Assembly (NCBI RefSeq): GCF_040954645.1
Contig: NC_092809.1
Coordinates: 135,645,914-135,709,913 of the forward strand
From: Diabrotica undecimpunctata
Lineage: Eukaryota; Arthropoda; Insecta; Coleoptera; Chrysomelidae
DNA: 64,000 bases
Direction of reading: 5' to 3'
Position numbers and translations under genes: made by a program. Below, piece after piece: positions 1 to 11,189 of this stretch (position 1 is its first letter; each line of letters starts with the position of its first letter). The notes beneath the pieces are model-generated. The model saw only the letters and a program-made list of their open reading frames with translations. It had not been told where the DNA came from and did not search any database.

Positions 1-1142
1 AAAATACAACTTGTTACTGTAATATCAACAAAATCCCTAGTTTCTATCCCTGCAGATTTTAATTGTAATTTTATCTGTAGGCACAGTTAATTTAAAAATT
101 ACGGCAGTATGGATAATCAACTTTTGCTTAAAATAAAGTTTTTTGCATAGTTAATCATTTAACGTAGTTATTTTGTACCTAAGTTTAAAAATTATTACAC
201 AATACCAAATTTTAGGCAGGTTATAACATGGATTACTTTAAGTACATTTATAAAAATTTACTGCTTTCTATGGAAATTTTAACTAAATATCATTAAAACA
301 GAAATTTTTCAGTTCACGTACATAATCAAAAGTTAAAGATTTCTTTTGAAATAGTGACAATAACTGTACCTAAAAAGTATATAAATTTTAACGTTGTAAC
401 TTACCACCCTAAAGATCAGTTGTAATGTTCTATATCTATGTCTCCTCACTACATATCCCAAATAAGATATTTTCTGGTATTTAACAGCCTTTAGCAATTC
501 TGTATCTTTGTTATATATTTACAATATGTAAATATACTACTGACCCATATTGAATAGAACCGAATTCCTCTGAAAATTCTTGTTCTGGCCTAAAATCGAT
601 ATATTTGTCTACATCGCGCGTAGTTTACATTTATCTTACGTCTTGCATAGAATAGGGACATTTAATAATTGATTATTGTTATAAAATATGTACAAGACAA
701 TGAAATGGGTGAAACATTACCAAGGGAAACATCCGGGCTGGTAATTATTGTAGGTACTTAAACGCTTTCACAAATTAATTTATAGAATGTAATACGTTTA
801 CTAAAAATTATTCTGAAACCATTCCCTTGTTATACTTAATTATATGTTATATTTTTTCCTAATAGACTTTAGAGAAAAGTAACGGATCACCTATAATAAT
901 TTAAAAAATTCACCTTCTCCTGTATGTGCTCGCTCTATTACTACATATATGTAGTGTATCTGTATATCTGTGTACCTGTCCAATCTCTTACAATTTTTAG
1001 CCTCAAGCAATTTTTTCTTCCTGAGTTTTCCTTCATAATGAGACGTAGAAGATTATATTTATATAATCTGTAAATATGCGTAAAATAATCGGTTTTAGGC
1101 CCTTAAAACAAATTGTCTAAGAAATTAGTAATCTCTTTTAAA
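1..1142. other. AT-rich sequence, nothing recognised
   Basis: No open frame of useful length, no inverted ends and no motif that I recognise. Ordinary AT-rich intergenic sequence. Confidence 0.6.
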
Positions 1143-2120
1143 AAAGGTAAAAGAAATAATAAATTAGACTTACTCACAATCAATTTAATTTAACTATCAG
1201 ACGACCGGTTTCGCTTTCTACAATATGCAAAGCATCTTCAGGTCGCGATACAAAGTTAATTAAATGTTGAAAATAATAAACCCATATTAGGGTGTTGTCT
1301 AATAAAGGTAAAACAAAGATAGGTGATATAAATTATATAAATTACAGTAATTATGCCAATATTACATGTCTGTGGTTTTTAAAAATAAATAAAATGTTTA
1401 AGCAGACAAGGTAAGACCCACAAATTGGTGAAATAGTCTATTAAACTGTAATGAATTAATAAATAAACAAATAAATAAAATATTACTTACATGCCGGTAC
1501 TCTATTAATTGATGGTTGAAAGAACATGGTTCAAACTATCTTGTATTGTTGATTGGAGAACTCAAGTCAACTATTGTAATTGTTTAACAGTAAACGGGGA
1601 AGTTCTTGAGGAGACAGATTTTATCCAATATCTATAAGATAAAATCTGTCTCCTCAAGAACTTCCCCGTTTACTGTTAAACAATTACAATAGTTGACTTG
1701 AGTTCTCCAATCAACAATACAAGATAGTTTGAACCATGTTCTTTCAACCATCAATTAATAGAGTACCGGCATGTAAGTAATATTTTATTTATTTGTTTAT
1801 TTATTAATTCATTACAGTTTAATAGACTATTTCACCAATTTGTGGGTCTTACCTTGTCTGCTTAAACATTTTATTCATTTTTAAAAACCACAGACATGTA
1901 ATATTGGCATAATTACTGTAATTTATATAATTTATATCACCTATCTTTGTTTTACCTTTATTAGACAACACCCTAATATGGGTTTATTATTTTCAGCATT
2001 TAATTAACTTTGTATCGCGACCTGAAGATGCTTTGCATATTGTAGAAAGCGAAACCGGTCGTCTGATAGTTAAATTAAATTGATTGTGAGTAAGTCTAAT
2101 TTATTATTTCTTTTACCTTT
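1143..2120. repeat. Large near-perfect inverted repeat built from Penelope-type ends
   Basis: Two arms of 483 bp (1143-1625 and 1638-2120) face each other across a 12-bp spacer. Reading one arm against the other I see only two mismatches (near 1269/1995 and 1389/1875), so the structure is young or under gene conversion. Each arm carries, near its outer end, the signature GACCTGAAGATGC followed by GCGAAACCGG. This resembles the 3' ends of Penelope-like elements, and a related signature occurs at 22440. Each arm can therefore be read as one Penelope 3' end, the two joined in opposite orientation. There is no coding capacity. A generic foldback MITE is the alternative. Confidence 0.85.
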
Positions 2121-2121
2121 T

Positions 2122-2160
2122 GAAATGGACTCACACAAGCAACACATTCATGATTTAATC
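2122..2160. repeat. Short motif shared with the 23.5 kb Penelope region
   Basis: The sequence starting GAAATGGACTCACACAAGC just outside the inverted repeat recurs, with changes, at 23489-23530 beside the Penelope fragments there. This supports the view that the inverted repeat belongs to the same element family. From 2160 to about 2500 I recognise nothing. Confidence 0.5.
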
Positions 2161-2504
2161 TCTTTTACTTACAAATCTTTTACGATCTTGTGTTTGTGCT
2201 CTATGGATCATCATAGTTGACTGAAATATTTAACTGTCCGAGTTATTGTTGATTATTTACTGCACAATAAATTAGCTATATAACGCTGGCTACGACTGTC
2301 ATTTACTAGATTTATTCCGTAACTTACTTCATGTTGACTTGAACTGCGTTTATGATACATAAGTTTAACTATAGCTGTACTAAACTTTATTATTTTAAAC
2401 AACCGGAAATCACACTATGATCAACAAAATTATAGCTTAAAACTTTTGTTTAAAAGTTTATATAAGAAAACATAATTATAATATAATTACTGCAAATACT
2501 GGCA

Positions 2505-3269
2505 GTGAGCATGAACACCTTCTTATTCATACGAAAGTAAGGTGGCTCTCTCGAGGGAGGATATTGACAAGATTTTTTGAACTTAGACATAAAGTTCGTG
2601 TTTTTCTTCTTGACACCAAGTACGCAGATGTTCTCGCTGACTTGGCTTTCTTGGCTTTACTCAACTGCCTACTTAGCTGACGTGTTTGAACACTTGAATG
2701 TATTAAACTTAAGTTTGCAAGGGAAAAATGTAGACATGTTCAAAGTTGAAGATAAGATCAGTGCTATGGTAAAAATGTGCCAGCTGTGGGCGGCAAGGAT
2801 TGAAAACGAGTCGTTCACTAACTTTCCTAATTTGAAACAGTTCTTAGAGTCTGCAGAGCAGAGTTTACCTGACCCGATAAAGATCAACGCAGCCGAGCAC
2901 CTACGCAGCCTAGCCACGACTTTTAGGATATACTTCCCTGAACCTGCCCCTGACGATGGTTGGATTCGTAATCCTTTCAGCTGTCAAGCAATTGAACAAA
3001 TCCAAGGCTTTACAGAAGAAGAACAAGATAAGCTTGTGGATTTGTCGAGTTGTGGTACGATGAAGGATATTTTTAATGACGAGAAAATAGCAGACTTCTG
3101 GGCAACAGCACCCAAGGATTACAAAGAACTTGGAGACAAGGCCATGAAAAAAATCCTTCCGTTTGCAACAACCTATCGCTGTAAGCAAGCATTGTCTTCC
3201 ATGTGCTTCATGAAAAACAAATATAGGATTCTAAGGTTAAATTCAACGTATCTCATTAGTGTGGAGTGA
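2505..3269 (+). pseudogene. hAT transposase fragment (C-terminal part), frameshifted
   Basis: The predicted protein resembles the C-terminal part of hAT-superfamily transposases of the ZBED5/FAM200 type that lie dispersed in animal genomes. The main frame holds LADVFEHLNVLNLSLQG, a long alpha-helical middle, and the C-terminal block KKILPFATTYRCKQALSS followed by KNKYR, which corresponds to the hAT dimerisation/catalytic tail. From about 2505 to 2655 the expected upstream residues (VRWLSRGRI, then FLLDTKYADVLADLAF) are in a different frame, so a frameshift lies near 2655-2670. The zinc-finger and N-terminal catalytic parts are missing. A non-functional relic. Confidence 0.75.
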
Positions 3270-3470
3270 GGAGTGAAAATTAAAACTAATAATGTACTTG
3301 TGTATGTACTCTGTATTTTCACAAATAAATCCTAAGTAGGATTAGTTTGATTTATATTTTCACATATTTTAGCTCTTTTAAGGTAACTTTAGGTTTGTTT
3401 AGGTCTTGAGGAAATAGTGGGGGTCCTTGTCATTGTAGTACCTTGATGAAGGGGGCCTTGGAAAAATTTA

Positions 3471-3484
3471 GTTGGGAACCCCTG
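3471..3484 (+). repeat. 3' terminal inverted repeat of the hAT relic
   Basis: GTTGGGAACCCCTG reads on the other strand as CAGGGGTTCCCAAC, the classic hAT end. It lies about 200 bp downstream of the transposase fragment and directly abuts LINE sequence at 3485, so it marks the insertion boundary. I could not find the matching 5' end. Confidence 0.65.
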
Positions 3485-3752
3485 TTCTAGATAACTTAAA
3501 TGTTTACCGAGTTTATCTTCCGAGTGACAAAGAATGACGAAATCATCAGCACACAGTAGCATTATTATTTAATTTTTTCTATCAATACAAGTACCTTTCG
3601 ACAATTGACTGATAAAAAATTCCTCTATATCCACAATAAATAAGCTAAATAATAGTGCACTCAAAGGAGGAAATTTTAAACCAGGACCTACCTGGTTTAA
3701 AATTTCTTTTGCTTTAATTTTATCAGATTCTGTATTATTTTCCGGAACACCC
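3485..3752 (-). pseudogene. Non-LTR retrotransposon reverse transcriptase fragment
   Basis: On the minus strand one frame reads PPLSALLFSLFIVDIEEF, a stop, then CADDFVILCHSEDKLGKHL. These are RT motifs (LSPLLF-like and the YADD box, here CADD) of a Jockey/CR1-type LINE. A second stop follows the DRKN residues. Its N-terminal residues, MGVPENNTESDKIKAKEIL, belong instead to the end of LINE ORF1, so ORF1 has been joined to the RT palm by an internal deletion at about 3690. The hAT relic interrupts the RT at 3485. Confidence 0.75.
3671..3705. repeat. Perfect 15-bp inverted repeat at a deletion junction
   Basis: AAATTTTAAACCAGG and its exact reverse complement are separated by ACCTA. The hairpin lies exactly where LINE ORF1 sequence gives way to RT sequence, which suggests that the deletion or its repair formed it. 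Confidence 0.9.
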
Positions 3753-3759
3753 ATTAGCA

Positions 3760-4275
3760 GAACATTTTTTCTCTTAGTTTTCTATCAACCAGCTCTATGA
3801 AGATATTTTATGCAGGAGCAGATATTATTTTCTGTGTTTTAAGTTTTAGCAGTTCGTTTTCTCTTCTTAGAACTTCTATTTCTGAGACGCAAGAAACAAT
3901 TTTTGTCAACTGAGAATTGACTAAATTATGTAATGCTATTTGAATATTACATGTTGCGATAGCGTTACTCAAATAAGCAATCTGAGCCATAATTACAATG
4001 AAGTGCATTGGGCTAACGTCTAATTCTGTTGTACAATTTTCACACTTCCATATGAACAGAGTTTCAGGTGAAAAATTTAAAGGTTGGGCTCGAGCACAAA
4101 CACCGTGCCGTGTTGTTTTGCATCCAGAACATTCCAATTTGCTTTATTCTATCTCTGATATAATTTTATGGCACGCTCGACAATTTAAATTTATTTCTAA
4201 AATATCAACTGTACTATATAATGATACCACTAATTGCTTAACTTTTTGTCTGAGGCAATATTCAAGTTTTTGGTA
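3760..4275 (-). pseudogene. LINE ORF1 remnant with PHD-like zinc finger
   Basis: Minus-strand translation gives LNCRACHKIISEIE, a stop, ECSGCKTTRHGVCARAQ and then FIWKCENCTTELD. The spacing C-x2-C, C-x2-C, R-H-x2-C, W-x-C-x2-C is that of the PHD finger found at the start of ORF1 in many Jockey/CR1-like LINEs. A heptad-like stretch (IEVLRRENELLKLK) follows and could form a coiled coil. In LINEs ORF1 binds element RNA. This copy has an in-frame stop between the first and second cysteine pairs and runs into the deleted RT fragment at 3485-3752, all part of one decayed insertion. Confidence 0.7.
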
Positions 4276-4840
4276 AATGTAGATCTTTGAAATGCAAATT
4301 GTATTTCTTGTTTAAAAATTAAGTTTTTCGACTTACAGTTGTGTTTATCGTAAAAACCGTTCAACTTTTAACCGGTAATGTTTAAACTCACGAGCCACTA
4401 TTAAACGATGTTAACTCTACCAAATATTTTATTTGCTTATTTTTTGATATTTATGATTTTGATATTTTTAAATATAGTTTAATCAAATGAATTTTATTTT
4501 TTTTTATAATATTTGCATTTTGTCTTTTTGTTTTTTTTTTAGTATTTAAACATTTAAACACAGTAGCACCCTTTCTTTTTTTGAAGAGTTGTTCTCTTCC
4601 CCATTTCCTTTTTTTGTCGTTTAGTATCTATTCTTTCTTATGTTTCTCGCAGAGCATATTATGCACCGGTGTCCTAAAATTAATTCTTCATAATCTAGAA
4701 GACTACGTATGGTACAACAGTGAATAATCGAGAAGCAATAATAAATAAAAGTGTGCGAATACTAGCGTCGCAGATGATGTTAACATAATCCAACGTCAAG
4801 AAGATAAATGATAGAAGCATTCTTATAGTATCATCATCAA
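4276..4840. other. AT-rich sequence, nothing recognised
   Basis: Poly-T and poly-A rich; no motif seen. Confidence 0.5.
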
Positions 4841-4928
4841 TTAGCCAGTCCCGTCCACTGCTGGACATAGGCCTCCCTCAGTTCTTTCCAGTGTTCTCTA
4901 CACTGGGCCGCTTGTAGCCAGTATATAG
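4841..4928 (-). pseudogene. Extreme 3' tip of an RTE-like LINE ORF
   Basis: The minus strand reads AQCREHWKELREAYVQQW and then TGLAN, the standard last residues of RTE-like reverse transcriptases (W-x-x-L-x-E-A-Y-V-Q-Q-W). Only the final 25 or so codons remain. Similar tips occur at 19868 and 48777. Copies of CTTATAGTA flank it loosely and may be remnants of a target duplication. Confidence 0.75.
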
Positions 4929-4929
4929 A

Positions 4930-5359
4930 AGTCTTATATACTTATAGTATATCTTATAGTATATAGAAGCATAATTATAATACTAATATTAATAAAACTG
5001 ACGATCTTCCGATTTATTTTATTGAGTTTTGTTGCTATTGAAATGCATTCATTTTATTAAAAACCTTTAACAATTTATTGCATTGATATTACAAAATCAT
5101 AGCACGATAACTGCAAATACATACATTATTTTTCATATTCATATTCATTTAAAAAAGCTAATCAATATTGCCATATTGTCATGTACGATATAATGCAGTA
5201 ATAAACACAAAAGCCATATACATATTTACTCTATTTTCAGTCTGGTAATTTATTATCACCATCTGTTTCTATTTACTATTAACCGCAATATCTAAAATAA
5301 AAAACATAATCTGAGCCAATTAATATGAAAAGCTAGCCGAAAAAAGTTGAGATAAAGGG

Positions 5360-5414
<55 letters not shown>

Positions 5415-6160
5415 CCATTATCTCTATATCTCTCAATATATTGTCACGATTTTGTGACTTCTTTAAGAGAAAACTGCAAATTAATTACAATTATTATCTG
5501 CTAACAACGGCTGAATATTATAGTTATGAATGTAACCGTTTCAAAACTTTCAAATTATTTTTTAAACAAAGTTTCAAAAATTCATTCAAATTCTAATTCC
5601 TAATAAACCTTTAAATTAATGTTAATCCCACCACCTATCTGCCAAGTACAAAAACATCTAAATTACCTCACAATAATTCAACTGCCAATCATAGCAATTA
5701 CTATTTTGGCCTCACAAACTCACTGGTGACCTCCCAATGCTCGCCATTTCTTTCTTTCTTTTTTTTAACGTCCGGCTAAAGAACGCATATTTTTAGTGGT
5801 CTCTTGAAGAGGTAAGCCAAAAAATCCCTTTCTTCTTTTTTATTTCAAATAAATACTTATTTTTATATACAGAATGTCTAGGGTCTACAGAATGTATAAG
5901 TCTGAGCATGTATATTGTTATGGTTTGGTAAGCAAAAATTAATTTTTAAATACAATTTCTAAATTGATGAACTTATCCATAACTTTGTTTATCTCAGAAC
6001 TTACTTGCGTGGCTCAGTATTTATTATGTTGTTTGAAGGAATGAGAACAAAAAGGAATAAAAAATAAAATCCACAAGGAAATTAAATTCCTGCAGCTGAC
6101 TGTATATCATGTATCACATAAAGAGGTTTAATTCTTTGTAAGTAGGTATATTTAAAAAAC
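4930..6160. other. AT-rich sequence with one (TA)n tract
   Basis: Apart from the microsatellite at 5362-5411 I see no gene or element. Confidence 0.5.
5362..5411. repeat. (TA)n microsatellite
   Basis: About 25 uninterrupted TA units. Confidence 0.98.
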
Positions 6161-6161
6161 C

Positions 6162-6738
6162 CGTCCGCACATGAAGCTACTAAAAAGAAACCAGTTAGTA
6201 ACTTTAGTTACCATTACCAATCAGTTGCTTATTAGTTACTGTCCATGTATTTTAATGAGTATCCGCACATAGCGCTACTAGTTAGTAACCGGTCTCTAAT
6301 GCATCAGTGATCAGTCGACAGCAGATTGGACGTGCAGGTCGCTTGGGGACTAGTTTCTAGTTTGTTGTGATATTTTTAAAGTTTACACGCGAAATGGCGA
6401 AATTGGTAGAACAGTCGTTTAATATAAAATTAGTGCAAGAAGTGGAAAAACATCCCTGCCTATACAACTATACGTTAAATATTACCAAAAGATATTACCA
6501 TATGCGTAAAGATTTTACCAAAAAGTGTAAGTGATATTTTTAACGCGATAATTACACTCAATAATATAATATAAAGGTTAAAATTTAAACACCCTATAAC
6601 AAAGCTACTCGTACAGGCAAGAAGTGACTCGTTTCTATTATTTTCAGTAGCGTAGTGTGCGAGTCACAGTTAGTAAACAGTTGGTAATTCTAGTACCAAC
6701 TAGTTTATTTTCTTTTTAGTAGCTTAATGTGCGGATGG
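6162..6738 (+). mobile_element. Non-autonomous PIF/Harbinger-like element with MADF exon
   Basis: The ends are inverted: GTCCGCACATGAAGCTACTA at the left and the reverse complement of ATCCGCACATTAAGCTACTA at the right, both continuing into AAAGAAA. The interior keeps a start codon and a short MADF-like exon (next entry), as in PIF/Harbinger elements, whose second gene encodes a DNA-binding Myb/MADF protein. No transposase remains. A clear 3-bp TAA/TTA target duplication is not visible. Confidence 0.6.
6394..6534 (+). pseudogene. First exon of a MADF-domain protein
   Basis: A 46-codon frame starts MAKLVEQSFNIKLVQEVEKH and continues PCLYNYTLNITKRYYH. The pattern of a hydrophobic start, V-x-x-H/N-P-x-L-Y and a later Y matches the N-terminal half of the MADF domain. 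A consensus splice donor (GTAAGT) begins at 6527, just before the frame closes at 6532, so this is probably exon 1 with the rest of the gene deleted. In autonomous Harbinger elements the partner protein helps the transposase reach the nucleus and bind the ends. Confidence 0.5.
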
Positions 6739-6739
6739 C

Positions 6740-7160
6740 CGCTATGTAGAAGGGCTACATTAAAATAACAAAGTTTTTTGGAATAATAATTCTATCATCA
6801 GGTTAAAAGCAGGTTAACATGCCTGAGCCACCAAAATATTAGGGTAAAACTCTTTACATAAATTAAAGTTACCAAAAAATGTACATATTGTTGTTAAAAG
6901 TGAATGATGTTTAAGATTATATTAGATTTAACTTCAGGCAACATATAACCATGTCTCACGTGAGTACCAGCGTCCGGAGGGTAGACCTCTTCAAACCTTG
7001 AAGTTTTTTAAACTTTTTTAAATAATGTGACATTGCATGTTAAGGTCTCTACGAAATAAACAAAACAAACACATTAAACAGTCTATACTATTATTTTAAT
7101 TAGAGACAAATAATATATTGTTACAATAATTAAGTAAAATTATAGAGAAATCTCAAAATT
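6740..7160. other. Nothing recognised
   Basis: AT-rich flank between the Harbinger-like element and the next decayed gene. Confidence 0.5.
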
Positions 7161-7164
7161 GTTA

Positions 7165-8517
7165 AAGAGGCTTCATATCATCTTCATCTTCTTGGGGGTA
7201 ATCGTTTGTGGCTACATCGCTGTGTTAAATTTTGATAAAACGTATGACAAACCGACGAAATAAATGGCAATAGTGCAATTAAGTCGTACTTTTGTTTTGT
7301 GATTTGTCTTTGATACCTCATGAAGTCCACCTCATACATATTTTGATTATTAGAATCGGTCTTATAAAAGAGTTTTCCAGTGTGTTATTGTTGGACTTGT
7401 AGGACAACAGACAATAGAACAGGCTCTTTGTTAACATTCTTTTTTCTACTTACAAAAGGAGTATCAGGTGAAAGTGTCTTATCGAACAGCGTTTTGAAGT
7501 TTTTGAAATCTGCAAGTTCCATATTGTGCACTGTGTATTTAACTAATTAGCCTAATTAGCTGTAGTTAGTCCCATGGTGTTAAAACGGCCAAATTGTAGA
7601 GTTTCTTTCTTTTTCTCTTGATCAAAGCATAAACACTGTCTGCTTCCATATGTGTGTGCCCTTTCAGTAAAAACTTTTAAGTGGCCATCTTTATTTGAGG
7701 GTACGTATGCAGTATCCAAAAATAGCACATTATAATACTTATATTTTGATTTTGTCCATAGCAGTTATTGGTCCAAATAAGTGATGTCCTCTACTTGACT
7801 ACCTGAAATTGTATCGTCAGTCCATTTCAAAATTGACGAGCCAATTTCATTTGCAAAACGGGCCCCTTTCGATTCGTCCCACATCATACATTGTACAGAA
7901 GAATCACTGGCATCATATAATGTAAAATTTAATGTTCAAAGCTTCCGTTTATAGAAACGAATACAATTGTTTGTTAGTGGTGAAGGCAAACATTTTTGCA
8001 GATCACCAGATAGTACTTTGTGTTTTGCTAACTCTTTAGCCAATATAAAGTCTAATTGTTTTAAGTTTTACCGAGTTTTATATTAAATTAGGTAAGCATC
8101 ATGATCAGTCTGTACACTGGTTAGTTCATCCGCTGTAAGATTATTTTTCAATTGAGCTGTGAATGTACTGTATGTATCGCAAGTGTCTATTTCGGGTGGT
8201 TTAAACGACAAGTTGAAGTCTTTATTAAAAATATCTGCGTACAACTACTTTTTTGCTCTTAGCTTTGGATCCACATGTCTTTCATTGCATTTATCAATGT
8301 GCAGTTGATACATCTTTTCTATTGTAAGTTCTGTGCCCAGATAATTTCTCTTGCTCCTTTCTTTGGAATAATGACTCTCGTACTTTAAAAAGGAATTAAT
8401 TTGTTGATGAGTTGACCAGTACTATTTATGAATTGTAGTTCCTTTAGGTATTGTTTCATTAGGAATATTACATGGCAGTAATTGTAATATCCTTTTCCCA
8501 GTAGAGTTCGGATCCAT
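7165..8517 (-). pseudogene. Decayed gene of the dispersed insect DUF7869-like family
   Basis: On the minus strand a start codon at 8517 opens MDPNSTGKRILQLLPCNIPN. Further on come YSKERSKRNYLGTELTIEKM, DFNLSFKPPEIDTCDTYS, a long stretch with MMWDESKGARFANEIGSSIL, and in a shifted frame FLLKGHTHMEADSVYALIKR. I recognise this order (ERSKRxYL, MWDE-x-x-x-A-R, GHTHMExD) from a multicopy, transposon-like protein family of insects annotated with domain DUF7869; this is from memory. Its function is unknown to me; a DDE-type transposase is plausible. At least four stops and several frameshifts break the copy. I could not define the element ends. Confidence 0.55.
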
Positions 8518-8683
8518 TTTGCAATTATTAAACAACGAATGTATTGTACACCTTTTAACAATCTAAAACTATTGCGAACTAAATAAAACGGTTACAATTT
8601 TTTTAGTTCATGAAAATTTCACCAGGTACTAGGGTACATAACACTATTTCCGGATGGTAAATAACTTTGCACACATTTTGTAG

Positions 8684-8797
8684 AGGTAAACATCAAGTCC
8701 ACATGGTGTTGTTTACCTCTGACTGGAAGTGGACTTGGTGTTTATTAAAAAGGCGGTAACTTGCCGTAAACTTGTCTCTGGACATAGTATGGTTTAC
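8684..8797. repeat. Nested short inverted repeats
   Basis: GAGGTAAAC (8682-8690) is mirrored by GTTTACCTC near 8710 and again near 8789. AAACATCAAGTCCAC (near 8687) pairs with GTGGACTTGGTGTTT (near 8727) with one mismatch. It may be a subterminal structure of the preceding element. Confidence 0.6.
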
Positions 8798-8844
8798 CTC
8801 TGTGTAGAGCCAAAAAAGTTATATTCAAAAGTGCAATAATCCCA

Positions 8845-8845
8845 A

Positions 8846-8938
<93 letters not shown>
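8845..8938. repeat. (TA)n microsatellite
   Basis: About 45 TA units with one phase slip near 8852. Confidence 0.98.
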
Positions 8939-8939
<1 letters not shown>

Positions 8940-9575
8940 TATCTGACTGGCATTAGAAACATTAAGCTTTTAATTTTAAGATATTAAAAATCCTTTACCG
9001 TAATTCCAATATTCTCCGAAAAGGCTTACGCTATCGATTTAATAAACCATATGGCGTTTTCAAAGAACTCCCATCAGGAGCAGAGTTAAACGAATGTTTG
9101 GTAACACTCAAATATTCCAAAAATGGCAATCCCACTTCGGGCTGTTCATCCGCCTACACGGGTAAATACTGAGAATCCCTGCAGGGTTGGCTTTAAAAGC
9201 TCCTTGTCATATTTACGGTGATATGAATTGTTTTCTTTCATGAAGTTAGGATGAGATTGTTATTGACGTGCATATTGATGAATTTTATATTTTCGAAATT
9301 TTGCTTCAATGATGTAACACAAAATAATACAGTTGCCTATGATATTTTATAACAATCTCTCTAAGACTGAACATATGGAGGAGGACTAGCTAATGTCATC
9401 TTTGATACAATCACAAAAAGGATTAAAAGTTAAAAATGGATAAAACTCAATTTGAGTTTAGAGAAGTAACCTAGAAATATGAGAAGTTTTATTTGCAACG
9501 TAAGTCGTGATTTAAAGATGTAGAGCTTCAACTGTCTTCTTCTCTCAACTAATACATGTTGGCTATTACTTATGA
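8940..9575. other. Nothing recognised
   Basis: No element signature before the 5'-truncated RTE copy. Confidence 0.5.
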
Positions 9576-10607
9576 ACGTCAATTCTTATGAACAAGCGCA
9601 TTGACAGTAAAATTATAAATATAGTGCAAATATTATATTGGAACCAAAGTGCCATAGGTCAAATTGATGGGCAACACTCAGAAGAAATGAAGATCTGTAC
9701 AGGAGTTAGACAGGGATGTGTTCTATCGCCACTTTTGTTTAACTTATATTCTGAAGAAATTTTCCAAAACACGCTCAATAATATCAAAGCGGGAGTTACC
9801 GTTAACGGAAAATTAATTAACAACTTACGCTATGCAGACGACACTGTGATCATAGCAACGAGTATAGAAGATCTACATCTTATCAAAAGCTTAAGTATGA
9901 ATAGTGCTGAGATGGGAATTACTATAAACGCTAAAAAAACGAAGTACACGCTAATTACAAAAAGACCACAAAATATATATCACCTATTGACAATCAATGG
10001 TAACGTGATAGAACAAGTAGAAAAATATCTGTACTTGGGAACTTTGATCAATGAAACCAATGATCACACTGCAGAAATAAACAGGCGAATAGAGATTGCC
10101 AGATCAGCATTTATACAAATGAATCCACTCCTAACATGCAAAAATCTAAATTTGGAGATCAGACTACGTACCATTCGCTGTTATATATTTTCAATATTAT
10201 TATATAGAGCTGAGACTTTGACATTAAAAAAATGCAATTTAAAAAGAATCAAGGCTTTCGAACACTGTTTATACCGAAGAGTATTAAAAATATCATGGAC
10301 TGATAGAATTACAAATAAGGAAGTACTGGAGAGGGTTGGTAAAGAAACAGAACTAATCACCAGTATACAAATCAGAAAACTGGAATACCTAGGCCACGTG
10401 ATGAGGGGACCAAAATATGAAATTTTGAGACTCATAATACAGGGAAAGGTTCAAGGAAGAAGATGTGTTGGCCGAAGGCAGAACTTATGGTTGAAGAATC
10501 TACGTGATTGGTATCAATGCAGATCGATTGATTTGTTTAGAGCTGCAAGTTCAAAAATAAAAATAACCATTATGATTTCCACCCTCCGTAGGGAGACGGC
10601 ACTCTAA
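9576..10607 (+). pseudogene. RTE-type reverse transcriptase, 5'-truncated but open
   Basis: A 339-codon frame without stops covers the RT palm and C-terminus of an RTE-clade LINE. It contains GVRQGCVLSPLLFNLYSEEI, the catalytic box RYADDTVII, the KTKYTLITK and YLYLGTLIN blocks, and the C-terminal RKLEYLGHVMRG region ending in SKIKITIMISTLRRETAL. The endonuclease and RT fingers are missing. The first methionine (9588) lies inside the RT, so it is not a native start. The stop runs into an (AAG)n tail, the usual 3' end of this family. It is closely related to the element at 38279-41299. The intact frame points to a fairly recent dead-on-arrival copy. Confidence 0.9.
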
Positions 10608-10621
10608 GAAGAAGAAGAAGA
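10604..10621 (+). repeat. (AAG)n tail of the RTE copy
   Basis: TAAGAAGAAGAAGAAG directly after the reading frame; the same tail ends the copies at 41299, 47886, 29797 and 53936. Confidence 0.85.
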
Positions 10622-11189
10622 CTATTACTTTGGCAAATTGTTTCTTATTTCCTGCTGTTCTTATTAGTTATTCATAATATAAACTCGTCCAGTATATTTC
10701 GGATCCAAAGTTTCTTCGTCCCGATATCGCGTTTTCCTTTAATTTTGCCTGTTATTATAGGTGTTTAAAGTGTGATATTTTTTGGACTTGGTGAAATGGC
10801 GTGAAATAGCTCCAAAGCCAACTGTAATGTATACATTTGCTTCGCAGGCTGCCAAAATAATATATACGATCGCTAGAAGACAGTACGTATTCTGAAGAAA
10901 CTGAAGAGCTGCAAAGGTTATAAGAATAAGAACTAACCTATATTGATGACAGGTGACGACAGCACAACTTGAAAACTAGTTAAGTCTATACTGGTAGCTG
11001 ATTGTTGAAGTTTTACTATAAAATACAAAGGAAAGCAGTTCCTTATAATACATTATATTTTTTAAACGATCCGATACAAAATAATTTTATTAATGCATAT
11101 CAGGTGATCGTGGGGATTATTTATTAACACTCGGTGTTCCAACGGACCTTCTTTAAATATGTTATTTAAATACTCTCTCATCCCAGCAA
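10622..11189. other. Nothing recognised
   Basis: AT-rich, no supported feature. Confidence 0.5.
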
